Below are positions 17,903 through 29,178 of a stretch of DNA of 64,000 nucleotides, piece by piece. The notes beneath the pieces were generated by a model. The model had not been told where the DNA came from. It worked only from the letters and a program-made list of their open reading frames with translations, and searched no databases. Position 1 is the stretch's first letter; each line of letters starts with the position of its first letter. A program made the position numbers and the translations under genes. The stretch comes from Rahnella bruchi (GTDB lineage: Bacteria; Pseudomonadota; Gammaproteobacteria; Enterobacterales; Enterobacteriaceae), in the NCBI RefSeq assembly GCF_003614975.1, contig NZ_QZWI01000001.1, positions 806,001-870,000 of the forward strand. The letters are read 5' to 3'.

Positions 17903-19615
17903 ATGCGCTTGCAAAACCGCCTGAATCAATTCCAGCGCCTTTATCTCAAAACCGGCTCGTTTCCGGTTCAGCTTACCGTCGCAGAACTGGCGGAAATTTT
18001 TTGCTGTAGCGAACGGCATACGCGGACTTTGCTCACTCATTTTCAGGATGCGGGCTGGATTGACTGGAAGTCCCAGGCTGGCCGGGGGAAGCGTGCCTCT
18101 CTTTGCTGCCTGAGAACACCTGAAGATTTGCGCGGCACCTATTTACAGGAATTACTGATAAATGGTGAACATTCAGCGGCGTTGCAATTAAGTCAGCTGG
18201 ATCCGACGCATCTCAACGCCCTGCTGGCGCCGCATCTGGGCGGACAATGGCAGGAAGATGCACCTACGCTGCGCATTCCTTATTACCGCCCTCTCCAGCT
18301 GTTGGATCCTCTGACCCTCACCGGACGGGCGGAGCAACATCTTGCCCATACCATTCATGCGGGCCTGACACGCTATGTGCCGGGAAACTCTGCCCCACAG
18401 CCGGATCTGGCGCATCACTGGCAAGTCAGTAATAGCGGCAAGACCTGGCAGTTTTTTCTGCGCAGTCAGTTGTTCTGGCATAACGGCGAACCGCTGAAAA
18501 CTGCGCAACTTATGACCCGTTTTCAGCAGTTAAAGAATTCCGCACGCGGAAAACATAATCTGGCATCCGTTACCACACTGTCGCAGCCACACGCGCTGTG
18601 CCTGCAATTTGATCTCGATAAACCCGATTACTGGCTGGCGCATCGTTTTGCGGATCTCAATTGTCTGCTCTCACACCCCGAAGATCCGCATATTGGTGCC
18701 GGACCTTTCCGGCTGACCACGTTTTCCCCTGAGCTGGTCAGACTGGAGCAACATACGCTGTATACATTGCAGCATCCTTATCTGGCCGCGATCGAGTTTT
18801 GGATCACGCCGCAACTGTTTGCGCAGAAGAACAATGTCAGCTGTCAGCATCCGGTCAGGATCATTCTGGGCGAACAGGAAGAATTATCGCGAGTAAAACC
18901 GGTCAGGCGCAGTACCAGTCTGGGATTTTGTTATATCGCCGCCAATCTCAAGCGCGGCGTGTTAAATGAAGCGCAGGCACGCAAAATTGTCCGTCTGATC
19001 CAAAGCAGCGGCATGTTAAATAATTTGCCTATCGATCATGATCTGGTGAGATCCAGCAAAGAAATGCTGCCGGGCTGGCCAATTCCTTTGCATGACGATG
19101 CGGATGTTCTGTTGCCCGAAAAACTGAGTTTGCTGTTTCATCCGCCAGTTGAATTTGAGCTGGTGGCGCAGGCACTCAAGGAGAAACTGGCGGAAGAAGG
19201 CTGTGCACTTGAGGTCAGATATCATGCCGGCAGGCTTTGGGAAGACGATATATTACTCAGTTCCGCCGACCTTTTGCTCGGTGACCGCCTGATTGGCGAG
19301 TCGCCCGAAGCATCGCTTGAGAACTGGTTACAGCAAGACCCGCTCTGGCCGGGGATCCTGCGTGATGTAGATTATCAGCGTCAGCAACAGCGCCTGACAG
19401 AAACTCAGCAAATCCCGCAGGAAAACCGCCGTTCCGACGAACTGCGCGCGCATTTCTTTCAATGGATGCAATCTGGCATCGTAACGCCTCTGTTTAATTA
19501 TCAGTATCAGGTCAGCGCCCCGCCCCGTATCAGTGGTGTGCAGCTTACGGCCTGGGGCTGGTTCGATTTTTGTCAGGCCTGGGTTCCACCGCCGCTGCCA
19601 ACGGAAAGTGCCTGA
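17903..19615 (+). CDS. ybaE: SgrR-family transcriptional regulator YbaE
   Basis: This 570-residue protein has the SgrR layout: an N-terminal DNA-binding region (residues 1-110, with VAELAEIFCCSERHTRTLLT as the helix-turn-helix) joined to a domain like the periplasmic oligopeptide-binding proteins (about 160-480), here cytoplasmic with no signal peptide. SgrR itself senses sugar-phosphate stress and activates SgrS. YbaE's ligand is unknown. Gene order cof-ybaE-queC matches E. coli. The gene stands apart from queC by 110 bases and has no small RNA gene of the SgrS kind that I can see beside it. Confidence 0.88.
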   Translation: MRLQNRLNQFQRLYLKTGSFPVQLTVAELAEIFCCSERHTRTLLTHFQDAGWIDWKSQAGRGKRASLCCLRTPEDLRGTYLQELLINGEHSAALQLSQLDPTHLNALLAPHLGGQWQEDAPTLRIPYYRPLQLLDPLTLTGRAEQHLAHTIHAGLTRYVPGNSAPQPDLAHHWQVSNSGKTWQFFLRSQLFWHNGEPLKTAQLMTRFQQLKNSARGKHNLASVTTLSQPHALCLQFDLDKPDYWLAHRFADLNCLLSHPEDPHIGAGPFRLTTFSPELVRLEQHTLYTLQHPYLAAIEFWITPQLFAQKNNVSCQHPVRIILGEQEELSRVKPVRRSTSLGFCYIAANLKRGVLNEAQARKIVRLIQSSGMLNNLPIDHDLVRSSKEMLPGWPIPLHDDADVLLPEKLSLLFHPPVEFELVAQALKEKLAEEGCALEVRYHAGRLWEDDILLSSADLLLGDRLIGESPEASLENWLQQDPLWPGILRDVDYQRQQQRLTETQQIPQENRRSDELRAHFFQWMQSGIVTPLFNYQYQVSAPPRISGVQLTAWGWFDFCQAWVPPPLPTESA

Positions 19616-19725
19616 AGGAGCTGTTTCACTACACTCTGACACTAAAGGAAAGTAACATTAGGGCAATCTTGCTGCCCTATGCGCGGTGAGTTTTAGATAA
19701 TGATTTCAAACAACAGGTAATCAGA

Positions 19726-20424
19726 ATGAAAAGAGCAGTGGTGGTTTTTAGCGGCGGACAAGACTCAACAACCTGTCTGATTCAGGCTCTGAAGCAATAT
19801 GACGAAGTCCACTGCGTCACGTTCGATTATGGTCAGCGCCATCGTGCTGAAATTGAGATCGCACAGAAGTTATCCGTGGAACTGGGCGCCCGTGCGCACA
19901 AGGTTTTGGATGTCGGCTTGTTAAATGAACTGGCCGTCAGCAGCCTGACCCGCGATAACATACCGGTGCCTAACTTCGGTGATGAAAATGACGGCGGACT
20001 GCCAAGCACTTTCGTTCCCGGCCGCAATATCCTGTTCCTGACGCTGGCGGCAATTTACGCTTATCAGATCCAGGCAGAAGCGGTGATCACCGGCGTCTGT
20101 GAAACTGACTTCTCCGGTTATCCCGATTGCCGGGATGAGTTTGTGAAGGCGCTGAACACGGCTGTTTCACTGGGTCTGGCACGCGACGTCCGTTTTGAAA
20201 CGCCGCTGATGTGGCTGAATAAAGCGGAAACCTGGGCGCTGGCGGATTATTACCAGCAACTGGATCTGGTTCGCCATAAAACGCTGACCTGTTACAACGG
20301 CATTGCCGGCGACGGTTGTGGCGAATGTGCAGCCTGTCATTTGCGCGCCAATGGTTTGCAGCAATTCCAGCAGGATAAAGTGGGCGTGATGAACAGCCTG
20401 AAGCACAAAACCGGCCTGAACTGA
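19726..20424 (+). CDS. queC: 7-cyano-7-deazaguanine synthase QueC
   Basis: QueC converts 7-carboxy-7-deazaguanine to preQ0 with ATP and ammonia, a step of queuosine synthesis. The 232-residue protein has the PP-loop SGGQDS at residues 9-14 and the C-terminal zinc motif built from cysteines in [19 protein letters not shown]. It works in the same pathway as tgt and queA, which lie 39 kb further on in this window. The ATG at 19726 gives the typical [11 protein letters not shown] start. No preQ1 riboswitch is evident in the 110 bases upstream. Confidence 0.96.
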   Translation: MKRAVVVFSGGQDSTTCLIQALKQYDEVHCVTFDYGQRHRAEIEIAQKLSVELGARAHKVLDVGLLNELAVSSLTRDNIPVPNFGDENDGGLPSTFVPGRNILFLTLAAIYAYQIQAEAVITGVCETDFSGYPDCRDEFVKALNTAVSLGLARDVRFETPLMWLNKAETWALADYYQQLDLVRHKTLTCYNGIAGDGCGECAACHLRANGLQQFQQDKVGVMNSLKHKTGLN

Positions 20425-20456
20425 TTTAACAGTGACAGACAGGCCTGTTTAAAGAG

Positions 20457-20486
20457 AAACAGACGGCTATCAGACCGTCTGTTTTT
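20457..20486 (+). terminator. Terminator of queC, partly bidirectional
   Basis: AAACAGACGG pairs with CCGTCTGTTT around an eight-base loop, followed by TTTTT counting the stem end. It lies between the convergent queC and fadM genes. Confidence 0.8.
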
Positions 20487-20533
20487 AATACTGCTTTGCG
20501 TTACAGATATCGTTTTACCGACAGCGGTCAGGA

Positions 20534-20935
20534 TTAATCGTTTTCCAGTTCCAGCTCGCGTAAGCGTTCCAGCAACTCACCTTCCAGCGGCAGCGCTTTT
20601 TGCGTACGCAAATCGATACATACGAATGTTATCGTGGCGTCGGCAACCACTTCGCCCTCACAGGTCACAACCTGTTCCAGCACACCACTGCGTCCGTTTA
20701 ATTGCTGCAAACTACTGTCAATGCGCAACACATCGCCAAGCACTGCCGGCTTGCGATAATTGATATTGATATTCACCACGATGAACGCAATTTTGTTCTC
20801 GCTCATCCACTGGAAACCTGACTGATTATCGAGCCATTCCCAGCGGGCAGTCTCGAGGAATTCCAGATAGCGCGCATTGTTGACGTGCTGATAGACGTCG
20901 ATATGAAAACCGCGAACTTTGATAAAGGTATGCAT
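20534..20935 (-). CDS. fadM: Long-chain acyl-CoA thioesterase FadM (YbaW)
   Basis: FadM is a single hot-dog thioesterase of the 4HBT type. It removes inhibitory long-chain acyl-CoA intermediates during beta-oxidation. The 133-residue protein has the catalytic aspartate in HIDVYQHVNNARYLEFLETA near residue 13, as in the family. The ATG at 20935 (MHTFIKVRGFHIDVYQHVNN) matches the E. coli start; a longer reading from 20971 is not conserved. A good FadR-like operator lies 44-60 bases upstream, which agrees with the known FadR control of fadM in E. coli. Confidence 0.93.
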   Translation of the reverse strand: MHTFIKVRGFHIDVYQHVNNARYLEFLETARWEWLDNQSGFQWMSENKIAFIVVNININYRKPAVLGDVLRIDSSLQQLNGRSGVLEQVVTCEGEVVADATITFVCIDLRTQKALPLEGELLERLRELELEND

Positions 20936-20978
20936 AGTGGTTAAAAAACTCCTGATAGTCGTCTGAGGCATACAACCA

Positions 20979-20995
20979 AACTGGTCAGATGTCTT
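20979..20995 (-). promoter_or_regulatory. Candidate FadR operator of fadM
   Basis: AACTGGTCAGATGTCTT (plus-strand reading) resembles the FadR site AGCTGGTCCGACNTGTT, with the CTGGTC core intact. It is placed for repression of fadM. FadR control of E. coli fadM is established; here it is inferred from the match. Confidence 0.55.
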
Positions 20996-21008
20996 TAGAG
21001 ATTAGCAG

Positions 21009-21044
21009 AAGAAAACGGCGGCAACCGTTAAGGGTTTACCGCCG
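21009..21044 (-). terminator. Terminator of ybaV
   Basis: On the minus strand CGGCGG pairs with CCGCCG, with a smaller CC/GG pairing inside, followed by TTTTCTTCT. It begins nine bases past the ybaV stop. Confidence 0.65.
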
Positions 21045-21053
21045 CGACATCCG

Positions 21054-21575
<522 letters not shown>

Positions 21576-23456
21576 TTACTGGTTTTGTGCGGCTGAACCG
21601 TATTTGATTTTCGCTTCCTGACGAAGGTTTGTCAGCAAGGCATCAAAGGTCACGTTCGAGGAGGTTTGTTGCATCTCCTGAGTGAAACGTGCGGTATCCG
21701 TCTCAGGAACGGTACCCGGTGTCACAGCATTCAGTTTGACCAGTACGCTGTTGCCTTTATTGTCCTGCGTCAGACCATATACCGGCTGGCCTTTCTGAGG
21801 CTGTGGCAAGGCGTAAACGTTAGATTCAAAGGCAGAAGGCTGCTGGCTGCGTTGGACTTTCTGTGAAGCACCGAAGCTCAGGCCTGCCGCTTTCATCGCG
21901 TCGTCGCCTTTGCCGTCTTTCAGTGCGGTCAGCAGTTTCTCACCATCCATCCGTGCCTGATCCTGCGCTTTCTGGCGTTTAACCAGAGTCGTCACCTGAT
22001 CTTTCACTTCAGCAAAAGGTTTCACGCCTTCAGCTTTATGCGCATCGACACGAACCACAAAGGCACGATCGCCATCAACCGTAATGATATCGGAGTTACT
22101 GCCCGGAGAACCGTCCTGACCAATCAGACCGCCATCAAAAATCGCCTGTACGACAGGTTTGAAATTGATGCCAGCAGGGATTTGGTTTTGGGTAAACCAG
22201 TCGGTATGTACCGCTTTAGAACCTGCAACTTCTTCAGCAGAAGCCAGAGATTCATTGTCATTGGTTGCGGCTTCGCTGACTTTCTGTTGCAGCGCGTAGT
22301 AAGCATCCAGTGATTTTTCCTGCTTAAGCTTGTCAGTGATCGTGTTGCGAACTGCCGCTAACGGTTTCACCTGCTCAGGCGTCACGTCATCAAGACGCAG
22401 AATAAAGAAACCACTGTCAGACTTAATCACACCGGAAACCTGACCTTTGGCCGTCAGTTTCGCGTTCTTAAATTCTGGCAATGTCGTTTCCGGTTCCATC
22501 CAGCCCAAATCACCACCCTGTTTCGCACTCAGGGCATCGGTAGATTTAGTCTTAGCCAGTTCGGCAAAGTCAGTCCCTTTCTTCAGCTCGGCGGCAACAG
22601 CGTCGGCATCAGCCTGTGATTTCAGGACAATGACGCTGTAACGGCGGCGTTCAGGCTGACCAAACTCACTTTTGTGCTGGTCGTAATAGGCGCTGATATC
22701 AGCATCCGTCACTTCAGTTTTGCCCTGCATTGCCGCTGCATCCATTTCGATGTAGCTGACTTTTACCTGCTCAGGGGACATAAAGCTGTTTTTATTCTGG
22801 TCGTAGAAAGCCTGCAACTCTGCGTCAGTGACCTGCTGTTTTGCAGCCAGAGCATCGGTGTCAAGAATGGCGGTTTGTACTTCACGAACCTGCAAAAGCA
22901 GTTCAGCCATTGCTTTGCTTTCTACCGGCAGAACAAAATCAGACTGACCGTAAGCCTGCTCAAGCTGCTGACTGATGAGCTGCTGTTTCATCAGCAACGC
23001 AAAATTATCCGCGCTGTATCCCATACTCTGGATGCTTTGCAGATATTTGGCGTTATCGAAACGGCCATCAGTCTGGAATTGTGGGGTGGCAAAAATCGCG
23101 TCTTTAATCTGCTGATCGCTGACGGTAATACCCAATTTTTTGGAATACTGATCAAGCAAAGTGACGTCAATCAGATTGCTCAGGGATTCCTGACGCAGCT
23201 GCTGCATGTAACCATCACTGCCCGCAAGTTCAGAGAACTGATCGCCAAGTTGCTGCTGCAACCGGTTACGCTGGTTTTGCACTGCCTGCTCTAACTGAGC
23301 CCGACCGATTTCCTGACCATTCACTTTCGCTGCATAGTCGCCTGAACCGCCGACCAGGTAGTTGCCCACCCCTGTCAAAATAAAGGACAGAATAATCAGG
23401 GCCAGAATGATTTTGAGCACGACGTTGTTGGAAGCCGCGCGTAAATTGTCCATCAT
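21576..23456 (-). CDS. ppiD: Periplasmic chaperone/isomerase-like PpiD
   Basis: PpiD is an inner-membrane-anchored periplasmic chaperone that associates with the SecYEG translocon and receives emerging proteins. The 626-residue protein has one N-terminal membrane helix (residues about 14-34, VLKIILALIILSFILTGVGN), a SurA-like chaperone region and a parvulin-like domain near 265-360 (RRRYSVIVLKSQADADAVAA and GGDLGWM). Length matches E. coli (623). It follows hupB. A terminator-type hairpin lies just upstream of its start, so its mRNA leader or promoter overlaps that hairpin. Confidence 0.94.
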   Translation of the reverse strand: MMDNLRAASNNVVLKIILALIILSFILTGVGNYLVGGSGDYAAKVNGQEIGRAQLEQAVQNQRNRLQQQLGDQFSELAGSDGYMQQLRQESLSNLIDVTLLDQYSKKLGITVSDQQIKDAIFATPQFQTDGRFDNAKYLQSIQSMGYSADNFALLMKQQLISQQLEQAYGQSDFVLPVESKAMAELLLQVREVQTAILDTDALAAKQQVTDAELQAFYDQNKNSFMSPEQVKVSYIEMDAAAMQGKTEVTDADISAYYDQHKSEFGQPERRRYSVIVLKSQADADAVAAELKKGTDFAELAKTKSTDALSAKQGGDLGWMEPETTLPEFKNAKLTAKGQVSGVIKSDSGFFILRLDDVTPEQVKPLAAVRNTITDKLKQEKSLDAYYALQQKVSEAATNDNESLASAEEVAGSKAVHTDWFTQNQIPAGINFKPVVQAIFDGGLIGQDGSPGSNSDIITVDGDRAFVVRVDAHKAEGVKPFAEVKDQVTTLVKRQKAQDQARMDGEKLLTALKDGKGDDAMKAAGLSFGASQKVQRSQQPSAFESNVYALPQPQKGQPVYGLTQDNKGNSVLVKLNAVTPGTVPETDTARFTQEMQQTSSNVTFDALLTNLRQEAKIKYGSAAQNQ

Positions 23457-23480
23457 AGTGAGGCAACACTCCGCTGTAAT

Positions 23481-23507
23481 AAAAAAAGCGCACCGTTTTC
23501 GATGCGC
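23481..23507 (-). terminator. Terminator after hupB, 25 bases before the ppiD start
   Basis: On the minus strand GCGCATCG pairs with CGGTGCGC (one G-T pair) and is followed by TTTTTTT. The first T is only 30 bases upstream of the ppiD ATG, so it both ends hupB transcripts and sits in or beside the ppiD leader. Confidence 0.8.
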
Positions 23508-23621
23508 CTTATATCTTACCTTACCAGCCCGATGACGTCAGGTTATTGTTTAACAACCAGACCTGTGTAAAAAAGCATCAATGATGCGCCTCACAAGGTT
23601 GCGACGTCAGCTTGCAGGTAA

Positions 23622-23897
23622 TTAGCCATTAACGGCATCTTTCAGCGCTTTACCTGCACGGAAGCCAGGTACTTTGGCTGCTGCAATGCTGATTTCTTTA
23701 CCGGTCTGTGGGTTACGACCAGTACGTGCTGAGCGTTCACGCACGGAGAAAGTACCGAAACCTACCAGAGCTACTTCATCCCCAGCTTTCAGGGTGTCAG
23801 TGACAGATGCAAGAACAGCATCTAAAACACGTCCCGCTGCGGCTTTAGAAATATCAGCACCGGCAGCAATTTTGTCGATCAATTGTGACTTATTCAC
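23622..23897 (-). CDS. hupB: DNA-binding protein HU-beta
   Basis: HU-beta is a nucleoid protein that bends and compacts DNA as a homodimer or with HU-alpha. The 91-residue sequence [20 protein letters not shown] with the HU signature [20 protein letters not shown] is nearly identical to the family. GTG at 23897 is chosen as start. GAGGGG lies nine bases before it, whereas an ATG three codons upstream directly abuts that sequence with no room for the ribosome; E. coli hupB also starts with GTG. It lies between lon and ppiD as in E. coli, and a good sigma-70 promoter is visible upstream. Confidence 0.96.
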   Translation of the reverse strand: MNKSQLIDKIAAGADISKAAAGRVLDAVLASVTDTLKAGDEVALVGFGTFSVRERSARTGRNPQTGKEISIAAAKVPGFRAGKALKDAVNG

Positions 23898-23964
23898 TCT
23901 TATCATCCCCTCTTAAATTTCGTTCATCACGACGCATTTTCCCTGCAGACGTGACCGCGCTGCT

Positions 23965-23993
23965 GTTATATCAATCTTGTCAGAGCGATGCAA
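23965..23993 (-). promoter_or_regulatory. Sigma-70 promoter of hupB
   Basis: The minus strand has TTGCAT, a 17-base spacer and TATAAC. Transcription would start near 23958, leaving a leader of about 60 bases before the GTG. Confidence 0.6.
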
Positions 23994-24044
23994 GCGACTG
24001 AAAGCAGCCTGAATCCTTCTGACCGTTGACTAACTTAACGGCAC

Positions 24045-24080
24045 AAAAAAAAGCTGGCAAGTGAGATTTCACCTGCCAGC
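24045..24080 (-). terminator. Rho-independent terminator of lon
   Basis: On the minus strand GCTGGCAGGTGA pairs with TCACTTGCCAGC (one G-T pair), loop AATC, followed by eight T residues. It lies 34 bases past the lon stop. Confidence 0.92.
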
Positions 24081-24113
24081 CTGAGTTTTATTCAACTGTG
24101 TAAGCTGATGTCA

Positions 24114-26468
24114 CTATTTTGCAGCCACCGGCAGTGCGCCGTAAGCCGGATTTTGCAGTGCGATGTTCAGAACGTCATCAATGCGTTTTACCGGGTGGAT
24201 CTCAAGATCTGCCAGCACGTTTGCCGGAATTTCTTCCAGATCACGTTTATTGTCGTCCGGGATCAGAACCACTTTGATGCCACCGCGATGAGCTGCAAGC
24301 AGTTTTTCTTTCAGACCACCGATGGGCAGAACCAGACCACGCAGAGTGATTTCACCTGTCATCGCCACATCCGCACGAACCGGGTTACCGGTCAGACAGG
24401 ACACCAGCGCGGTACACATTGCGATACCGGCACTCGGACCATCTTTCGGCGTAGCCCCTTCTGGTACGTGAACGTGAATATCACGTTTTTCGTAGAAGTC
24501 AGGGTTGATACCCAGCTTGTCAGCACGTGCGCGTACAACAGTCAGCGCCGCCTGAATGGATTCCTGCATCACTTCACCCAGAGAACCGGTGTAAGTCAGC
24601 TTACCCTTGCCCGGAACGCAGGCCGTTTCGATGGTCAGCAGCTCGCCGCCCACTTCGGTCCACGCCAGACCTGTCACCTGGCCCACACGGTTTTCGGTAT
24701 CAGCACGGCCATAATCGACCTTCTGCACGCCGAGGAAATCTTTCAGGTTGTCGCCGTTGATTTCAATGTGCTTGATGGATTTATCCATCAGCAATTGTTT
24801 AACCGCTTTACGGCAAAGTTTAGACAACTCACGTTCTAAACTACGCACGCCCGCTTCACGGGTATAGAAACGGATAATGCCGATAATCGCGCTGTCATCA
24901 ACAGTCAGTTCGTTCTTCTTAAGCGCGTTACGCTCAAGCTGCTTCGGCAGTAAATGCTGTTTAGCGATGTTCAGTTTTTCGTCTTCGGTATAACCGGAAA
25001 GACGGATTACTTCCATACGATCCAGCAACGGAGCCGGGATGTTCATCGAGTTCGAGGTCGCTACGAACATCACATCTGACAGGTCGTAATCGACTTCCAG
25101 ATAGTGATCGTTAAACGCAACGTTCTGTTCCGGATCCAGCACTTCCAGCAAAGCAGAAGCCGGATCACCGCGCATATCCGATGACATCTTGTCGATTTCA
25201 TCGAGCAGGAACAGCGGGTTTTTCACCCCAACTTTCGCCATTTTCTGAATCAATTTGCCCGGCATGGAACCGATATAGGTACGACGGTGACCACGGATTT
25301 CCGCTTCGTCACGAACCCCACCCAGCGCCATACGGACATATTCACGCCCTGTGGCACGCGCGATGGACTGGCCCAGTGAGGTTTTACCCACACCCGGAGG
25401 CCCAACCAGGCACAGGATTGGCCCTTTGATTTTGCTGACGCGCGTCTGAACTGCAAGATACTCAAGGATGCGATCTTTAACCCGCTCGAGGCCAAAGTGA
25501 TCGGTATCCAGAACTTCCTGTGCTTTACGCAGATCTTTTTTCACTTTGCTGCGGGCATTCCATGGCACCTGAAGCATCCAGTCGATATATCCACGGACAA
25601 CCGTGGCTTCGGCGGACATCGGCGACATCATTTTCAGCTTTTGCAGCTCAGCTTCGGTTTTCTCACGCGCATCTTTGGGCATTTTGGCCGCTTCGATTTT
25701 GCGTTTCAGCGCCTCATGCTCGTCAGGCGTGTCGTCCATTTCGCCAAGTTCTTTCTGAATCGCTTTCATTTGCTCATTCAGATAGTACTCGCGCTGGCTT
25801 TTTTCCATCTGTTTTTTGACACGATTACGGATGCGTTTCTCAACCTGTAACAGGTCAATTTCCGATTCCATCATCGCCATCAGATATTCCAGACGCTCGG
25901 TGATATCAAACATTTCCAGCACGGATTGTTTGTCAGCGAGTTTCAGTGGCATATGCGCGGCGATGGTGTCAGCCAGACGTGCAGCATCTTCAATGCTGTT
26001 CAGTGACGTCAGCACTTCCGGCGGGATCTTTTTGTTCAGCTTGATGTAGCCTTCAAACTGATTAATCGCGGTGCGCACCAGAACTTCCTGCTCGCGTTCA
26101 TCCACGGCCGGAGATTCCAGGTATTCCGCCTGGGCAGCAAAATGCTCGCCACTGTCAGAAAGTGTCGTAATACGGGCGCGTTGTAACCCTTCCACCAGCA
26201 CTTTGACCGTGCCGTCCGGGAGCTTCAGCATTTGTAATATTGAGGCAACCGTACCCACGGAGAAGAGATCATTAACGCCCGGCTCATCTGTTGAGGCTTC
26301 TTTCTGCGCCACCAGCATGATTTTTTTGTCGTGATCCATCGCGGCTTCAAGGCACCGAATCGATTTTTCCCTGCCAACAAACAACGGGATCACCATGTGC
26401 GGATAAACCACCACATCGCGCAAAGGCAATACGGGGATTTCTATGCGTTCAGAACGCTCAGGGTTCAT
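24114..26468 (-). CDS. lon: ATP-dependent protease Lon
   Basis: Lon is the hexameric cytosolic protease that degrades misfolded proteins and regulators such as SulA and RcsA. The 784-residue protein equals the E. coli length. It has the N-terminal substrate domain (1-300), the AAA+ module with Walker [10 protein letters not shown] near 356-364 and Walker B LFLLDEID, and the C-terminal protease domain with the Ser-Lys dyad; the serine is in [12 protein letters not shown] near residue 679. A heat-shock promoter lies upstream, conserved with E. coli. The gene lies between clpX and hupB as usual. Confidence 0.97.
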   Translation of the reverse strand: MNPERSERIEIPVLPLRDVVVYPHMVIPLFVGREKSIRCLEAAMDHDKKIMLVAQKEASTDEPGVNDLFSVGTVASILQMLKLPDGTVKVLVEGLQRARITTLSDSGEHFAAQAEYLESPAVDEREQEVLVRTAINQFEGYIKLNKKIPPEVLTSLNSIEDAARLADTIAAHMPLKLADKQSVLEMFDITERLEYLMAMMESEIDLLQVEKRIRNRVKKQMEKSQREYYLNEQMKAIQKELGEMDDTPDEHEALKRKIEAAKMPKDAREKTEAELQKLKMMSPMSAEATVVRGYIDWMLQVPWNARSKVKKDLRKAQEVLDTDHFGLERVKDRILEYLAVQTRVSKIKGPILCLVGPPGVGKTSLGQSIARATGREYVRMALGGVRDEAEIRGHRRTYIGSMPGKLIQKMAKVGVKNPLFLLDEIDKMSSDMRGDPASALLEVLDPEQNVAFNDHYLEVDYDLSDVMFVATSNSMNIPAPLLDRMEVIRLSGYTEDEKLNIAKQHLLPKQLERNALKKNELTVDDSAIIGIIRFYTREAGVRSLERELSKLCRKAVKQLLMDKSIKHIEINGDNLKDFLGVQKVDYGRADTENRVGQVTGLAWTEVGGELLTIETACVPGKGKLTYTGSLGEVMQESIQAALTVVRARADKLGINPDFYEKRDIHVHVPEGATPKDGPSAGIAMCTALVSCLTGNPVRADVAMTGEITLRGLVLPIGGLKEKLLAAHRGGIKVVLIPDDNKRDLEEIPANVLADLEIHPVKRIDDVLNIALQNPAYGALPVAAK

Positions 26469-26555
26469 AGAGCTCTCTCTTAGTTTAGCTTCCGCCAGGT
26501 TAAGGAAATCTCGTGAAACACGAGTCAGACGGGTTTCAGCAAGTCGTTAACTGAG

Positions 26556-26585
26556 TATATGGGGATGAATGTCCGACATTCAACG
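26556..26585 (-). promoter_or_regulatory. Sigma-32 heat-shock promoter of lon
   Basis: The minus strand reads CGTTGAATG, twelve bases, then CCCCATATA. This matches the heat-shock consensus (CTTGAA and CCCCAT) and closely resembles the known E. coli lon promoter. The start of transcription would be near 26550, about 80 bases before the lon ATG. Confidence 0.8.
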
Positions 26586-26598
26586 ATAAGAATGTGCG

Positions 26599-26627
26599 AA
26601 AAAAAAATGGGGGACAAAATCCCCCAT
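26599..26627 (-). terminator. Rho-independent terminator of clpX
   Basis: On the minus strand ATGGGGG pairs with CCCCCAT around a short loop, followed by TTTTTTTT. It lies 33 bases past the clpX stop and just upstream of the lon promoter. Confidence 0.9.
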
Positions 26628-26659
26628 TTCATGGCTAACTCTCTGGATAGATTGGCTAA

Positions 26660-27934
<1,275 letters not shown>

Positions 27935-28054
27935 CAGTAAACCTCTTCTTTAAAATCAGTCCCGCAGCGTAACAGTAACACCCCGGCACGACCATATTAC
28001 ACAACAGCCGCATGATTGGCTGATGTCTGTTCATACCTGTTATAACTCATTCCA

Positions 28055-28083
28055 GGCAGGTTTTGTTTGAGACAAAACCTGCC
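28055..28083 (-). repeat. Strong hairpin between clpP and clpX
   Basis: GGCAGGTTTTGT and ACAAAACCTGCC are perfect 12-base arms around a five-base loop. No T-tract follows on the minus strand (TGGAATGAG), so it is not a standard terminator. It may protect clpP mRNA ends or lower clpX expression. Confidence 0.7.
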
Positions 28084-28139
28084 TTTGAGACGTCCGTATG
28101 AGTATAACTATAGACCATCAGCCCGGTAGAAATAAGCCG

Positions 28140-28763
28140 TCAGGCGCGATGGGTAAATACGGAGTCAACTAACCCGTACTGTACAGCCTCATCAGCAGAC
28201 AGGAAACGGTCACGCTCAGTGTCACGCTCTATTTCTTCAAGAGTTTTACCCGTATGTTTCGCCATTAGCTCGTTCATACGTGATTTTACTTTCAGAATTT
28301 CTTTCGCGTGGATCTCGATGTCCGTCGCCTGGCCCTGGAAACCGCCGAGTGGCTGGTGGATCATCACACGTGAGTTTGGCAGACAGAAGCGTTTACCTTC
28401 TGCACCGGCGGTCAACAGGAATGCACCCATTGAACAAGCCTGCCCCATACAAATGGTGCTGACGTCCGGTTTGATGAACTGCATGGTGTCATAAATCGAC
28501 ATACCGGCAGTGATCACGCCACCCGGCGAGTTGATATAAAGGTAAATGTCCTTTTCCGGACTTTCTGCTTCCAGGAACAGCATCTGGGCAACAATCAGGT
28601 TAGCCATATGGTCTTCAACCTGACCTGTCAGGAAGATGATGCGTTCCTTAAGCAGACGGGAGAAGATGTCGTATGAACGTTCGCCCCGTGAAGTTTGCTC
28701 AACCACCATGGGTACCAACGCCATGTTTGGTGCAAATTGCTCTCTTTCACCACTGTATGACAT
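28140..28763 (-). CDS. clpP: ATP-dependent Clp protease proteolytic subunit ClpP
   Basis: ClpP forms the double-heptamer serine protease chamber used by ClpX and ClpA. The 207-residue precursor equals the E. coli length and carries the catalytic serine S111 (QACSMGAF) and histidine H136 (MIHQPLGG); the third residue, aspartate, is expected near 185. The N-terminal propeptide [14 protein letters not shown] ends before ALVPMV, the mature start. It is the first gene of the clpP-clpX pair and follows tig, as in E. coli. A possible heat-shock promoter lies upstream. Confidence 0.97.
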   Translation of the reverse strand: MSYSGEREQFAPNMALVPMVVEQTSRGERSYDIFSRLLKERIIFLTGQVEDHMANLIVAQMLFLEAESPEKDIYLYINSPGGVITAGMSIYDTMQFIKPDVSTICMGQACSMGAFLLTAGAEGKRFCLPNSRVMIHQPLGGFQGQATDIEIHAKEILKVKSRMNELMAKHTGKTLEEIERDTERDRFLSADEAVQYGLVDSVFTHRA

Positions 28764-29107
28764 AACCGTCTCCTAATAGATTCTGTTTGGCGCTCTTTAA
28801 AACCGATTCTACTTGAGATAGGCACACATGACTATGCTCAAGCGGCCAAGTCGCCATTTACACGCCTGACGGTCGTTATCAGTCAGATTTTAACTACATA
28901 TTTACCTGGGTTCGTTCTTATCAATTGGGGGATTTAGCCCCTTTTTTCAAGCCTGCAGGAATATTTCTTTTTCTCACGCTCTCCAAAACCCTGAAAAAAC
29001 CATTCTGGAGGAGTTTAGTGTGAGGTTTCTACGTGGGCTGTGCTTTATAGTGATAAATATAGTGCAAAAACAACAGTCAAAAACAAAAAATAGCTGTTTT
29101 AAGCAAA
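28764..29107. other. Intergenic region upstream of clpP
   Basis: This AT-rich gap between the tig terminator and clpP holds no convincing gene. It contains a possible sigma-32 promoter for clpP at 28816-28842 and a GGGG/CCCC pair with a T-run at 28927-28947 on the plus strand that serves no visible gene. The part from 28948 to 29107 shows nothing I can name. Confidence 0.4.
28816..28842 (-). promoter_or_regulatory. Possible heat-shock promoter of clpP
   Basis: The minus strand shows CTTGAGC, 13 bases, then CCTATCT, a partial match to the sigma-32 consensus (CTTGAAA and CCCCATNT). E. coli clpP is heat-inducible, which is the main support. The match is weak at the -10 side. Confidence 0.33.
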
Positions 29108-29137
29108 TAAAAAGCCCGCAGTAAAAACTGCGGGCTT
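29108..29137 (-). terminator. Rho-independent terminator of tig
   Basis: AGCCCGCAGT pairs with ACTGCGGGCT around a four-base loop, followed on the minus strand by TTTTATTTG. It lies 43 bases past the tig stop. Confidence 0.9.
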
Positions 29138-29178
29138 AAGAAGCAAACCTGTTAACAGGTTCAGCAACGTGCATAAAA

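Noticed and set aside
24108-24839. 243-codon plus-strand frame opposite lon
   Set aside because: It is a shadow of the lon coding strand, with composition rich in His, Gln and Phe and no ribosome binding site.
26469-26659. Possible SraA-type small RNA between clpX and lon, as reported for E. coli
   Set aside because: I could not recognise its sequence here. The gap is accounted for by the clpX terminator and the lon heat-shock promoter.
28927-28947. GGGG/CCCC hairpin with T residues on the plus strand upstream of clpP
   Set aside because: The stem is only four pairs, and there is no plus-strand gene for it to terminate.
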